A DNA stretch of 37,084 bases from Phycisphaerales bacterium (lineage in GTDB: Bacteria; Planctomycetota; Phycisphaerae; Phycisphaerales; SM1A02). Positions 8,483 to 17,901 of this stretch are shown piece after piece; position 1 is the first letter of the stretch, and the number at the start of each line of letters is the position of its first letter. Where the stretch lies: NCBI GenBank assembly GCA_029247205.1, contig JAQWLT010000047.1, forward strand, positions 1-37,084, written 5' to 3'. The position numbers were made by a program, and so were the translations under genes. Under the pieces are notes generated by a model. It ran no database searches. It was given only the letters and a program-made list of their open reading frames with translations, and was not told the origin of the DNA.

Positions 8483-9781
8483 ATGAATGGCTCCAATCGT
8501 CGAACTGCCGAGCTATACCAGTGGTATGCCACCCTTGCGGAGGCATCGTTTTGGGTGCCGGTATTCTTTCTCTACTTCGCTGCGTACATGCCACTTGATG
8601 CAGTTCTGCAGTTGGAAGCGTTCTACTTCTTGTCAGTGGTGATGATCGAAGTGCCAAGCGGTTGGCTTGCCGATCGCCTTGGCCGACGTCCCACGCTGCT
8701 CGCGGGCGCCGTACTCATGGCAGTGAGTCACCTCATGCTCTTCATCGGTCCGTGGGTGATGGTGGGGGACGCGTTTGGCTCGCCACTCTTTGTGTTTTTC
8801 GCAGTCGGCCAGGGACTTCGGGCAGCAGGTGTTGCATTTCGCAGCGGCACTGATACTGCCTTGCATCACGATGCGCTTGCAGCATGTGGTCTCTCGAGCG
8901 AGTTCGCAGATCGTGAGGCTCGAGCTTCAAAACGACGCTTTCTCGGTGCCGCTGCAGCTGCGGTCATCGGTGGCGGGGTTGCAGCCATTGATCTTCGCTT
9001 GCCCTATGCATGCTCCTTTATTGTTGCCATTGCGATGATCATTGTGATCGCTCGAATGCGAGAGCCATCAGCTAGTGCTGATGCACGCAGCCGTGCCAAT
9101 ATCCTTATGCAGGCAGTATCTTGCTTTGCCCAGTGGAAGTCATCAGCGTTACTCTTGCTCTTCGTGTTCGCGGCAATGATGCTGGTGCTGAACCACATTC
9201 CCTATGAGTATTTTCAGCCCTATATCGAAGAGGCGATCGGGCAAGACGGACTTGCTGCTGCTTCGACGCCAGTCGTCACTGGACTGCATGTTGCCGTCAC
9301 GTTTTGGATCGCCTCATTAGTCGGTGCACGAAGTATTCGCATACGGAATCGCATAGGTCTCTGGGGTGTGCTGCTCTTGTCCATGGGCCTACAGGTGTTA
9401 ACGATCGGACTGATGTCGCTCTGGCTGAGCCCGATCATTGTGCTATTCCTACTCCTGCGTTCTTGCCCACGCGCGCTTATGACGCCACCGCTCAACGCCG
9501 CTGTTACCGGCGCTGTTCCAACCAAACTCCGTGCAACCTATCTGTCTCTTCAGAGCTTTGTCGGCCGACTTTCGTTCAGCGGCACCCTCTTCCTGCTGGC
9601 GCTTGTGGTACCGGCCGCCGCCGCAACCACCTGGCCGACCATCCGCATGCAACTGAGCATCGCCGCTGTCAGTAGCGTCATATTCTTTATCTTCATTGGT
9701 GTTGTCGCTATCGTCCGCGGTCGCCGTGATGACTATATGGGTGACCGTCAGCCGCCCAAGCCAAGAGCCTCAATGACCTGA
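8483..9781 (+). CDS. MFS transporter
   Basis: The protein has about twelve hydrophobic segments. The major-facilitator loop 2-3 motif reads GWLADRLGRRPTLLAG at about residues 61-76, and FRSGTDTALHHD resembles the SGTxxALxxD motif of one MFS branch with unknown substrates. I chose the ATG at 8483 (432 residues); an in-frame TTG at 8465 would add six residues. Neither has a strong Shine-Dalgarno sequence. It lies 49 bases after the RND pump stop on the same strand and may be part of that operon. Its last 34 bases overlap the 3' end of the convergent DUF167 gene, so the two transcripts are antisense there. It may be an exporter, in line with its neighbours, but that is inference. Confidence 0.85.
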   Translation: MNGSNRRTAELYQWYATLAEASFWVPVFFLYFAAYMPLDAVLQLEAFYFLSVVMIEVPSGWLADRLGRRPTLLAGAVLMAVSHLMLFIGPWVMVGDAFGSPLFVFFAVGQGLRAAGVAFRSGTDTALHHDALAACGLSSEFADREARASKRRFLGAAAAAVIGGGVAAIDLRLPYACSFIVAIAMIIVIARMREPSASADARSRANILMQAVSCFAQWKSSALLLLFVFAAMMLVLNHIPYEYFQPYIEEAIGQDGLAAASTPVVTGLHVAVTFWIASLVGARSIRIRNRIGLWGVLLLSMGLQVLTIGLMSLWLSPIIVLFLLLRSCPRALMTPPLNAAVTGAVPTKLRATYLSLQSFVGRLSFSGTLFLLALVVPAAAATTWPTIRMQLSIAAVSSVIFFIFIGVVAIVRGRRDDYMGDRQPPKPRASMT

Positions 9782-10044
9782 TCGGGGTCGAGGCCTTGTG
9801 CCCGCGCGATCTTGAGCGGGCTGAGATGACCAGATTCGATAGTGACGGTGCAGTCGAGTTTCTTCGATAGCATTCGGCAGATCGCTTGGTTGGCCTTTCC
9901 GCCTTCTGGCGGTGCGATGACGCGAACCTTCAGTCGGTCGCTGAGTACCCCGGTGATCGCATCTCGGCTCGCCCCAGGCACAACCTTCAGCCTGATCAGC
10001 GTATCGGACCTGTCTATTTTGAACACTTCTGCCATGAACGACAT
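9748..10044 (-). CDS. DUF167 / YggU family protein
   Basis: About 98 residues are counted from the ATG at 10044. The core LIRLKVVPGASRDAITG followed by LKVRVIAPPEGGKANQAI is the well-kept signature of the DUF167 (YggU) family, small alpha/beta proteins of unknown biochemical function found across bacteria. Longer in-frame starts up to 10182 exist, but they would run into the divergent mannosidase gene and add sequence unlike the family. The ATG at 10035 is equally possible. The 3' end overlaps that of the convergent MFS gene by 34 bases. Family membership is secure; no function can be given. Confidence 0.85.
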   Translation of the reverse strand: MSFMAEVFKIDRSDTLIRLKVVPGASRDAITGVLSDRLKVRVIAPPEGGKANQAICRMLSKKLDCTVTIESGHLSPLKIARAQGLDPDQVIEALGLGG

Positions 10045-10068
10045 CGTACGAGACGTTACCGTAGTGGT

Positions 10069-13044
10069 GTGCACAGACATGAGTATGACGACGTTCGCTT
10101 CAAGAACTTCCGCAATGAAGTGCTGATTCCTGCAATTGTGACTGCCCGCAGCTCGCTTGCAGTTTCGGTGTGGCAGACCCAAGACCGCGTCACGGCAGCA
10201 CAGGCTGCGAGTGAATCATTTAGTAGCGTCCTCGATGGCTGGCGGTGGGGACCGGTTTGGTCGACGGCTTGGTTCAGACTGACTGGGGAGACGCCACAAG
10301 GCAATGGTGAACTCGCGCTGCGATTCTCAAGCGGTACCGAGGCCTTGCTGGTTCTCGGTGGTGAACCTTTCCATGGACTCGATGCCAATCACGACCTTGT
10401 CATTCTTCCCGAGGAGACGCAGCCGAGTGATTTGCTCATCGAAGCCGCATGCAATCTCCCGCTGGGTGTGAGCACGTTTTGGTGGGACGAACAGGAAGTC
10501 CAAGCTCGCTGGCGTGAATCCAATCCAGGTCGTTTAGAGTTCGCAGAGTTCGTGCGTATCGACCAACGCATGCAGGAACTCGCTAGTCGATTTGATTTTG
10601 CTCGACAATTGATGCTTGCGCTTCCAAGAGATAGCAGTCGTGCGCAGAACGTGTCGCATGCGTTGCGAGCAGCAATGGATCATATCTCGCCGGCTACCCC
10701 TGCGAAGAACGTTGCAGCAGCGACACGTATTCTGGACGATTCCATCAATGCAGGCTCGCCTACAGCGACAGCCTGCACAGCGATCGGTCATGCACACATC
10801 GACACTGCGTGGCTTTGGACGCTCGATGAAACCAAACGCAAGTGCACGCGTACCTTTGCCACGATGCTTCGGCTGATGGAACGCAATCCAACATTCACAT
10901 TCCTCTGCAGCCAACCACAGCAATATGCATGGATTGAGCGTATGCAGCCATCGCTGTTCTCGCAGATCTCGGAGCGTGTAAAGGAAGGACGCTGGGAAGC
11001 GGGTGGTGGCATGTGGGTCGAGCCCGATTGCTTGATTCCATCGGGCGAATCGCTCATCCGCCAAATCCTCAAAGGCACAGCATGGTGGGCGTCTCGCTTT
11101 GGCGATGCCGCCACGCAGCGGCATTTGTACTTGCCCGATACATTTGGTTTTCCTGCCTCACTTCCCCAGATTGCGCGGCAATGTGGACTAGATACGTTCA
11201 TTACCAACAAGATCGCCTGGAACGAAGTCAATGAGTTTCCCCACGTCACATTTAGTTGGCGAGGGATTGACGGCACCGACATTGTCTCGCATATGACGCC
11301 AGGGCATAACTACAACTCTGAAATTTCCCCAAGCGACCTGATTGCCGCTGAGCGAAATGTGGTTGAGAAGGATCACCTGCAACCTTTGCAGTGGCTTCAG
11401 CCGTTCGGCTATGGCGATGGGGGAGGCGGGCCGACGCAGATGCAGATCGATCGTGTTGTGGCGTCTGTCGCATGTGGCAATCTGCCGAGTACGAACTTTG
11501 GCAGGGTTGATGCATTCTGCTCGCATTTGCATGAGTCCCCGTCGCTTCCAGTCTGGGATGGCGAACTGTATATGGAAGGACACCGCGGCATTTACACCTC
11601 GCAGGCTTGGCTCAAGCGGGCCAACTTGCAACTTGAGGAGTCGCTGCGTGTGGCTGAGTGTGTTGTCGAGCAGTCGTGCGACGCCGCGAGTGCGATTGAC
11701 ACATGCTGGAGAAGCGTGCTGCTGCACCAATTCCATGATATTTTGCCAGGCTCATCGATTGCCGAGGTTTATGCAGAAGCCCAAGTTGCCTGCGCCGCAA
11801 CCACTACAACTCTTGCGGGCATTGTGGACACCGCTCTGGGAACGGGCGAGGCTGTCTTCAATCCTGCCTCAACCTCGCGTAGTGGTGTGGTAGAGATTTT
11901 GGGCGAGCAGCGTTGGGCCGACGGTATTCCACCGCTTGCAGCCGGTATTACGACCCCTTCGCTTCCTGCATCGGTCAAGCCTGTGCAGTGCGATGGAGAA
12001 ATCATTGACAATGGACTGCTGTCATTCCGTATTGGTGGATGCGGCTGTATCAAAGAACTTCGTTGCACTGACACGCCGCTTGATGTCGCCACTGACTCGA
12101 CCGGTTGGAATATGCGGGTTGGCGAATTGAAACTCTACGAAGATCGACCGCGGCAGTGGGATGCATGGAATCTTGACTACGACTATCGCGAGCATGCCGT
12201 TACGCTTGCAAAGCCATCGAGTGTCGAGGTCATTGAGTCCAGCCCGATGCGGGTCGTCGTTGAAGTTCGTCGCGAGATTGGTAAGTCAAGTAGCGCCGTC
12301 ATCCACTACACACTTGACGCTGGATCCCGACGAGTTGACGTGCAAGCGGACATCGATTGGCATGAACACCGCCGCGTCTTGCGAGTCGAGTTCCCGACGA
12401 GCATTCGAAGCAGAGTTGCGACATGCGGAATTCAGTTTGGATGTCTGCAGCGACCCACGCATAGAAACACCTCGTGGGAGCAGGCACAGTTTGAGGTGCC
12501 AGGCCACCGTTGGGTAGATCTTTCTGAGCCTGGTCGCGGCCTGGCAATCTTGGACCGGGCGATCTACGGTCGTAGCATTGAGCACGGTACGCTTGGGCTG
12601 ACACTTCTTCGCGCGAGTGTCTTCCCCGATCCGCAGGCCGACAGAGGTCAGCACCATCTTCGCTGGGCGTTGCTGCCGCATTTGGGCGATTGGCGAGCGG
12701 CAGGAGTAGATGCCGAGGCCGAAACACTGACGCGGCCACTCCGCGAACGTACCGCAAGCCGCGCGGCGCCATTCACGCTTGAGACAATTGGTCCGGTCGG
12801 GGTTGAGATCGTTGCAGTGAAACCATCTGAAGACGGACGTGGCCGTATTATTCGGCTCGTCGAGAAGCACGGCGGGCATGGCACGGCCATTTTACGTCTT
12901 GCTCAGTCGATTGGATCAGCGGTGATGTGCGACTGTCTCGAACGGCCTCTTAGCCCAGATGGCGCGATCGTTGACGGCAATACCATTCGCGTAGGGCTGC
13001 GGCCATTTGGCATTGTCACGCTTCGCGTAGAGGGTTCCGTGTGA
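10069..13044 (+). CDS. Alpha-mannosidase, glycoside hydrolase family 38
   Basis: Read from a GTG at 10069, the protein is 991 residues, near the usual size of bacterial GH38 enzymes. AIGHAHIDTAWLW (about residues 238-250) carries the zinc-binding HxD. LPDTFGFPASLPQI (about 355-368) holds the catalytic aspartate, GYGDGGGGPT is a substrate loop, and HDILPGSSI gives another zinc histidine. The C-terminal part is the beta-rich domain of the family. Known enzymes remove alpha-linked mannose with retention. There is no signal peptide, so it should act in the cytoplasm on imported glycans. The frame is open back to 9886, but that extension is antisense to the DUF167 gene and looks random, so I reject it. 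The stop overlaps the symporter start (GTGA), a strong sign of a working pair. Confidence 0.93.
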   Translation: MHRHEYDDVRFKNFRNEVLIPAIVTARSSLAVSVWQTQDRVTAAQAASESFSSVLDGWRWGPVWSTAWFRLTGETPQGNGELALRFSSGTEALLVLGGEPFHGLDANHDLVILPEETQPSDLLIEAACNLPLGVSTFWWDEQEVQARWRESNPGRLEFAEFVRIDQRMQELASRFDFARQLMLALPRDSSRAQNVSHALRAAMDHISPATPAKNVAAATRILDDSINAGSPTATACTAIGHAHIDTAWLWTLDETKRKCTRTFATMLRLMERNPTFTFLCSQPQQYAWIERMQPSLFSQISERVKEGRWEAGGGMWVEPDCLIPSGESLIRQILKGTAWWASRFGDAATQRHLYLPDTFGFPASLPQIARQCGLDTFITNKIAWNEVNEFPHVTFSWRGIDGTDIVSHMTPGHNYNSEISPSDLIAAERNVVEKDHLQPLQWLQPFGYGDGGGGPTQMQIDRVVASVACGNLPSTNFGRVDAFCSHLHESPSLPVWDGELYMEGHRGIYTSQAWLKRANLQLEESLRVAECVVEQSCDAASAIDTCWRSVLLHQFHDILPGSSIAEVYAEAQVACAATTTTLAGIVDTALGTGEAVFNPASTSRSGVVEILGEQRWADGIPPLAAGITTPSLPASVKPVQCDGEIIDNGLLSFRIGGCGCIKELRCTDTPLDVATDSTGWNMRVGELKLYEDRPRQWDAWNLDYDYREHAVTLAKPSSVEVIESSPMRVVVEVRREIGKSSSAVIHYTLDAGSRRVDVQADIDWHEHRRVLRVEFPTSIRSRVATCGIQFGCLQRPTHRNTSWEQAQFEVPGHRWVDLSEPGRGLAILDRAIYGRSIEHGTLGLTLLRASVFPDPQADRGQHHLRWALLPHLGDWRAAGVDAEAETLTRPLRERTASRAAPFTLETIGPVGVEIVAVKPSEDGRGRIIRLVEKHGGHGTAILRLAQSIGSAVMCDCLERPLSPDGAIVDGNTIRVGLRPFGIVTLRVEGSV

Positions 13045-15023
13045 TCTGGATTGACTGGATCATCATCGCGGCTTTGCCGGTCGTACTACTCGTCGCTGCT
13101 GCCAAAACTCGCCGTCATGCTCGAAGTGTGTCAGGATTCTTGGCAGCAAATCGCTGTGCGGGGCGGTACCTCATCACCGTTGCGTACGGGATGGCGCAAG
13201 TCGGCGTGATTTCGCTGGTGTGGTTCTGGCAGCAGTACTACGACGTCGGCTTTACGTCGGTCTTTTGGGGTTGGATGGAAGGCCCAGCGATGATTATCTT
13301 GGCCTTGAGTGGCTGGGTGATCTACCGCTACCGCCAGACTCGTGCGATGACGATGGCACAGTTCTTTGAACTTCGTTACAGCCGCAACTTCCGCATCTTT
13401 GGCGGTCTTGTTGCGTTTCTCTCCGGCATACTGAATTACGGCATCTTTCCAGCTGTAGCGGCACGTTTCTTTATTGTGCTGCTCGGATTGCCCGACTACT
13501 GGATCATCGCGGGTGTGGAAGTCTCAGTATTTGTGTCCTTTATGGTGATGCTCCTTGGGACGGCGCTTTTCTTTGTATTCATGGGCGGGCAGATTGCGGT
13601 CATCGTGACCGACTGGATTCAGGGAACTTTTGCCAACTGGGTTTTTCTCGCTGTCATGGCTTACTTGCTCTGGCTGATCCCATGGACGAGCATTGAGTTG
13701 GCATTCGAGGCGGCGCCGCCGGGCAAATCGATCACCAATCCATTTGATCTCGGTGGTGAACAGCAATTTGATGCGTGGTACTGGGTGATCGCGGTGATCG
13801 TCTTGTTCTATGGCATGCTCAGTTGGCAGGGTACAAGCGGCTACAACGCCTCGGCCATTACGCCGCATGAAGCGAAGATGGCCAATATTCTCTCGGGTTG
13901 GCGGTTTCGCGTGCTCATGTTAGTCACGCTTGTGCTGCCGATTTGTATTCGTGCGGTCCAGGTCGACCCCAACTTTGCGGGTGTTGCAGAAGGGATCGAC
14001 GCCGTCACGGCATCACAGGCGACAGCTGCATTGCAGGCTGAAGCACGTGCTCCAGCTGCGGCAGCGTTGATGCTTCCAAGCGGACTGCTCGGCCTCTTTG
14101 CGGCGGCCTTGCTGGGCGCATTCATCTCAACAAATGACACCTACTTGCACTCATGGGGTTCAATTTTTATTCAGGACGTGGTGTTGCCATTTCGCAAGAA
14201 GCAACTCTCACCACGGGCGCACTTGTGGTTATTAAGGCTGAGCATCTTGGGCGTAGCGATCTTTGCTTTCATCTTTTCGATGGTGTACACACCTACGCAG
14301 TACGTGGCGATGTTCTTGGCATTGACCGGAGCGATCTTCATTGGTGGTGCCGGCAGCGCGATCATCGGTGGTTTGTATTGGAAGCGGGGTACGACTGCGG
14401 GCGCCTGGACGGCGATGATTTCTGGCATGGTGATTTCGTGCAGTGGGATTGCAGCGAAACAGTTGCCAGATACTGTTGTAAGCGGTGATGGGGCAATGTT
14501 TAGCTTGGTTCGTTGGATGCGAGACGGTGTGACCGGGCAGGAACTCACCTTCTGGTCGATCGCCATCTCAATTGGTTGTTATGTCGTGGTGTCATTGGCG
14601 ACAAGTCGACAGCCTTTTAATATGGACAAGCTATTGCATCGCGGCGCGTACGCGTTGGACGGCAATACGCATAAGAGTACCCAAACCGCAGGTTGGCTTG
14701 AGCGTCTGGGCTTTGACAGCGAGATGACCAGGCGTGACCGCTGGGTAACTGCGATCACATTGGCGTGGCCGGCGGTATTCACAATCGTGTTCTTTGCCGC
14801 GCTGATCGCACACGCAAGCGGATGGGACCCTGGCGCATCATTCTGGGCAAGTGCGTGGAAGTGGTACACCGCGCTGGCGCTCACAATTGCGGTCATGGTC
14901 GTGACCTGGTTCACCATTGGCGGTGTGATCGACATGCGATCGATGTTTCGCAAACTTGCGGCGTTCCACGCCAACGCCCAAGATGACGGCCGCGTCATCG
15001 ATCATCACAATGCGGATGAGTGA
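13041..15023 (+). CDS. Sodium:solute symporter (SSS family)
   Basis: The 660-residue integral membrane protein has about 13-15 hydrophobic segments and the SSSF pattern: an N-terminal helix, the loop RSVSGFLAANR (compare the family's S-x-x-x-F-L-A-G/A-x-R), and a later AAALLGAFISTNDTYLHSWGSIFIQDVV segment typical of the sodium-site helix. Known members couple sodium entry to uptake of sugars, amino acids or similar solutes. It starts with GTG inside the end of the alpha-mannosidase gene (4-base overlap), so it most likely imports a mannose-containing sugar or takes part in the same sugar pathway. The exact substrate is inference. The long C-terminal helices beyond residue 540 are common in the sugar branch of the family. 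Confidence 0.92.
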   Translation: MIWIDWIIIAALPVVLLVAAAKTRRHARSVSGFLAANRCAGRYLITVAYGMAQVGVISLVWFWQQYYDVGFTSVFWGWMEGPAMIILALSGWVIYRYRQTRAMTMAQFFELRYSRNFRIFGGLVAFLSGILNYGIFPAVAARFFIVLLGLPDYWIIAGVEVSVFVSFMVMLLGTALFFVFMGGQIAVIVTDWIQGTFANWVFLAVMAYLLWLIPWTSIELAFEAAPPGKSITNPFDLGGEQQFDAWYWVIAVIVLFYGMLSWQGTSGYNASAITPHEAKMANILSGWRFRVLMLVTLVLPICIRAVQVDPNFAGVAEGIDAVTASQATAALQAEARAPAAAALMLPSGLLGLFAAALLGAFISTNDTYLHSWGSIFIQDVVLPFRKKQLSPRAHLWLLRLSILGVAIFAFIFSMVYTPTQYVAMFLALTGAIFIGGAGSAIIGGLYWKRGTTAGAWTAMISGMVISCSGIAAKQLPDTVVSGDGAMFSLVRWMRDGVTGQELTFWSIAISIGCYVVVSLATSRQPFNMDKLLHRGAYALDGNTHKSTQTAGWLERLGFDSEMTRRDRWVTAITLAWPAVFTIVFFAALIAHASGWDPGASFWASAWKWYTALALTIAVMVVTWFTIGGVIDMRSMFRKLAAFHANAQDDGRVIDHHNADE

Positions 15024-15110
15024 GGCAGTTGGTGCGATTCTTCGCTATTATACGTGTACGCCGGCCCACTTCTGGGCTTGCATTCTGTGCAATTCACTTC
15101 GGAGGCTCTC

Positions 15111-15833
15111 ATGGGACTTGAATCACGAGACTACATGCGAACCGACGCTCGGCCGGTACGCGAGGGTGTGCGGCATATGGATGTCGCTCGCGTAGCGTTC
15201 TTGCGACGGACGTACCTTCACCTTGCGGGGGCGATTGTGGCCTTTGTGGTGGTGGAGTCACTCCTGCAGAAGGCGCCATTTATTGAGTCGCTGGTGCAGG
15301 CGATGTCGGGGCGGTTTGCGTGGCTACTTGTGATCGGACTCTTTATGGGTGTTGCCTATGGAGCGGACCGGCTCGCTCGGAGTTCCGCCGGGCCAGGCAT
15401 GCAGTACATCGGACTGGGTCTCTACATTGCGGCCCAGGCACTGATCTTTGCGCCGCTTCTCTATATGGCGACACGCTCAAGCAGCGATGGCGTACTTGGA
15501 ACAGCCGCTTTGGTGACATTCGGTGTGTGCGCAGCTTTGACCGGCTACGTGTTTATCTCAGGCATTAATTTCTCATGGCTCCGCGGCGTCGTGGCCGTTG
15601 GGGGGGTGGCGGCGATTCTGACAATTGTTTGTGCCGCGATCTTCGGATTCTCACTTGGCGTGTTCTTTGCTGGCCTGATGATTATGCTCGCAGCGAGCGT
15701 GCTGCTCTACCAAACCTCAGCAGCAATACATGACTGGCGAACCGATCAACATGTCGCTGCCGCACTTGGGCTGTTTGCTTCGGTCATGATGATGTTCTAC
15801 TACGTCGTATTTTTCTTGATGGGGCGTGATTGA
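15111..15833 (+). CDS. Bax inhibitor-1 / YccA-like membrane protein
   Basis: This 240-residue protein has seven likely membrane helices, starting at FLRRTYLHLAGAIVAFVVVE. That layout, and motifs such as LLVIGLFMGV and FGVCAALTGYVFISGINFSWLRG, match the BI-1/YccA/YbhL family (UPF0005). Known bacterial members are poorly understood; E. coli YccA modulates the FtsH protease and eukaryotic relatives are calcium-leak channels. I placed the start at 15111 because a strong GGAGG lies five bases upstream (15101-15105). An in-frame start at 15054 would add 19 residues without any hydrophobic or conserved sequence. The gene stands alone between the symporter and a convergent GYF-like gene. Confidence 0.87.
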   Translation: MGLESRDYMRTDARPVREGVRHMDVARVAFLRRTYLHLAGAIVAFVVVESLLQKAPFIESLVQAMSGRFAWLLVIGLFMGVAYGADRLARSSAGPGMQYIGLGLYIAAQALIFAPLLYMATRSSSDGVLGTAALVTFGVCAALTGYVFISGINFSWLRGVVAVGGVAAILTIVCAAIFGFSLGVFFAGLMIMLAASVLLYQTSAAIHDWRTDQHVAAALGLFASVMMMFYYVVFFLMGRD

Positions 15834-15909
15834 GTACTCCGCGTCGCGGTAGATCAGGAAAACAGGACAAGGTCGCCCGCGTAGGCGGGGGCACTAGCAC
15901 GACGTGCAG

Positions 15910-16440
15910 CTAATCACCAGTTGCCGTAAACGCCTTGCAGGGCTCGACCTCAATTCGCACTTTGTGTGATTCACTGTACTGCGTACCACCCTCGTCGAGT
16001 TCGATTGAGGCGACGGCCTTGATGCGAGCGTACGGCACGAAGGCACGCACCTTTCGCTTTGGCAAGTTGATCTCGAAGTGATCTTCGCAACACAACAATA
16101 ACTCAGCCTCATCAAAGTGATCTGCATCAACGAGGTTGATCGCTACCGGATGATGCAGGAAGTTCGACAATAACTCACGCAGCGTTTTGAAGCGTGGGTG
16201 CGTGTCGATCACTTCCTTCTTGATTTCAGCAGCGATCTGTTTGGATTCTTCTGGAAACTCCAGTCCTTTGATCGCCGCGGCCTCGTGCCACTCCGGCTGA
16301 CCAGATTGTTGCACCATCGCTTCGGGTGCGACCTGACCGATCATGGTTGCCTGCTTGAGTTTGTCCGCGGTCATCCAGGGGGAGGTATGGCCTTTGTGAC
16401 GAATGCGAAACCTTGCGGTACTCTCAGAGGTCTGCGGCAT
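15910..16440 (-). CDS. GYF_2-like domain protein of unknown function
   Basis: This is a 176-residue soluble protein. Residues 9-60 (ARFRIRHKGHTSPWMTADKLKQ, with WMTADKL in place of the usual G-P-Y-T-x-E-E-L, then GQPEWHEA) look like the GYF_2 domain found in many planctomycete proteins and thought to bind peptides. The remainder (about 80-176) has no motif I recognise, although CCEDHFEINLPKRKVRAFVPY suggests a beta-rich fold. The ATG at 16440 is preceded by GGGAG at a good distance, so I prefer it to an upstream start at 16503. The gene converges on the Bax-inhibitor-like gene and has about 140 bases of upstream space for its own promoter. The function is unknown. Confidence 0.8.
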   Translation of the reverse strand: MPQTSESTARFRIRHKGHTSPWMTADKLKQATMIGQVAPEAMVQQSGQPEWHEAAAIKGLEFPEESKQIAAEIKKEVIDTHPRFKTLRELLSNFLHHPVAINLVDADHFDEAELLLCCEDHFEINLPKRKVRAFVPYARIKAVASIELDEGGTQYSESHKVRIEVEPCKAFTATGD

Positions 16441-16580
16441 TGCACACTCCCTTTGCTCACAATTGGTGGGTCGTCGCCTGCCTATGTTGTCCCACGCCGT
16501 CACGAAAAAAGCAAGTCGGAAACGCGCTTCGTCTGAATGAGGCCTCTTTGGACGTGTAGTTTGGATCTGCCATGGCGGCT

Positions 16581-17861
16581 CTATTGCCGAATCAACACAT
16601 TGGCGAATTGGATTCCACTTCCGTGGCTCTGCAAGGCAATCGGGCCGCTGGGCGGAACGCCGGGCAGGTGGGCATGGTCAATTACCGTCACGCCATTGAG
16701 TACCACAGTCAAATACTCTCCGCGCATTCGAATGAAGAAGCGGTTCCATTCTCCCACCGCTTTGTCGGCCTTGGCGTTTGGCGTGACGTCCGCACGAACT
16801 TCGGCGGGCATACTGGCATCGGTTCGATATCCCCAGACCTCGCCGCTTCCAACTGGCCAACACCAAATGTTCACTTGACTCTTGCTGTCGCCGCGCAAGT
16901 AAATACCACTGTCTCGTTCAACAATAGTCTCCATCTGAGGAGTCCCATCTTCATTCGTTTGGTTGGTGCCGTCGGGGCCGATCACCGGTCGATCCATTTC
17001 GCCTTGCCCATCGCCGGTCCATTTCCAGTCGAGCATAAGATCGAAGTCGCCATATGACTCATCGGTCCATAGATTTCCGCCTTCGCCGTTATGCGAAATG
17101 CTTGTGCCCGCCATAGTCCAGTTGTCTTCTTGGCCATCGGGCTTCTTCCAGCCCTTGAAGTTCAATCCATTGAAGAGTGGCTTGAAGCCTGTTGCGTCAT
17201 TGGCATCGAGCGCCCAGGGAGATGGCGATTCAGGCAATTCCCTGATACGAAGGTTGCGAAAATCAATGGGTGTGCCTTCAGCCTCCAGGCAGATATATCC
17301 CATTCGGGGGTTGCAGTCGTAGCCACCACTGACTTCCTTGCCGTTGACGGCGAGTGAGATGTGGCCGTCTCTACAAGTGATGGTGTAGTGATTCCATTCT
17401 CCGGCACCCTTGGTGCGGGCTTCCGATGGCAGGCACCGCGCCCAGCCACTCGGGTGGGGTCGATCTGGCGTCATGGTGGCTCCCCAGATTGAGAAGATGT
17501 CACCCTCGCTGGTGTAGTTGTCAGTCTCGACACCAATCATCACTTGCACTTCGATGGCCTTTGAAAATGGGACGCCCGGCGCCGGGAGGGCATCTGACCA
17601 CACAAAGACACCTGCATTGCCCTGTTTCTCGTGATGCATCCATTCGAGTTCGAGCACAAAATCTTCGTACATACGATCTGTGCGAAGCAAGCAAGTAGGT
17701 TTGCCTGTGCATCGGATCATTCCATCCTCAGCTCGCCATGTCGAGTCTGCACCGTTGACATTCACCCATCCGGCGAGGTTCTGGCCATTGAAAAGATCGG
17801 TCCAGTTCTCGCCCATGGTCGGGGCTGAGGCGAGAAGTACGGTGGAGATGATGCTGTACAT
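16581..17861 (-). CDS. Secreted protein with two DUF1080 (3-keto-disaccharide hydrolase) domains
   Basis: The 426-residue protein starts with a short signal-like stretch (MYSIISTVLLASAPTMG). It has two copies of the DUF1080 fold: WTDLFNGQNLAGW opens the first at about residue 20, and FKPLFNGLNFKGW opens the second at about residue 229. Each copy contains the usual W-x-x-Y/F and GDGxI/GxYL elements of this concanavalin-like jelly roll. Proteins of this family are very numerous in Planctomycetota and some act on 3-keto sugars or bind glycans. The divergent phosphofructokinase gene starts 40 bases away. No Shine-Dalgarno sequence precedes the start. The domain calls are firm, while the enzymatic role is family knowledge only. 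Confidence 0.9.
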   Translation of the reverse strand: MYSIISTVLLASAPTMGENWTDLFNGQNLAGWVNVNGADSTWRAEDGMIRCTGKPTCLLRTDRMYEDFVLELEWMHHEKQGNAGVFVWSDALPAPGVPFSKAIEVQVMIGVETDNYTSEGDIFSIWGATMTPDRPHPSGWARCLPSEARTKGAGEWNHYTITCRDGHISLAVNGKEVSGGYDCNPRMGYICLEAEGTPIDFRNLRIRELPESPSPWALDANDATGFKPLFNGLNFKGWKKPDGQEDNWTMAGTSISHNGEGGNLWTDESYGDFDLMLDWKWTGDGQGEMDRPVIGPDGTNQTNEDGTPQMETIVERDSGIYLRGDSKSQVNIWCWPVGSGEVWGYRTDASMPAEVRADVTPNAKADKAVGEWNRFFIRMRGEYLTVVLNGVTVIDHAHLPGVPPSGPIALQSHGSGIQFANVLIRQ

Positions 17862-17901
17862 GTAGCGCAGGTTAGCAGGCTGCTCGGGTACGCTGTTCTA
17901 T

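Noticed and set aside
9886-10068. N-terminal extension of the alpha-mannosidase frame
   Set aside because: It is antisense to the DUF167 gene and lacks family sequence; GTG at 10069 gives the usual GH38 start.
12286-12879. 197-codon and 157-codon frames on the minus strand
   Set aside because: They are shadows of the GH38 gene, rich in arginine and alanine without a recognisable fold.
15865-15895. CCCGC/GCGGG stem between convergent genes
   Set aside because: Only 5 pairs with neighbouring mismatches and no T-run on either strand; too weak to annotate.
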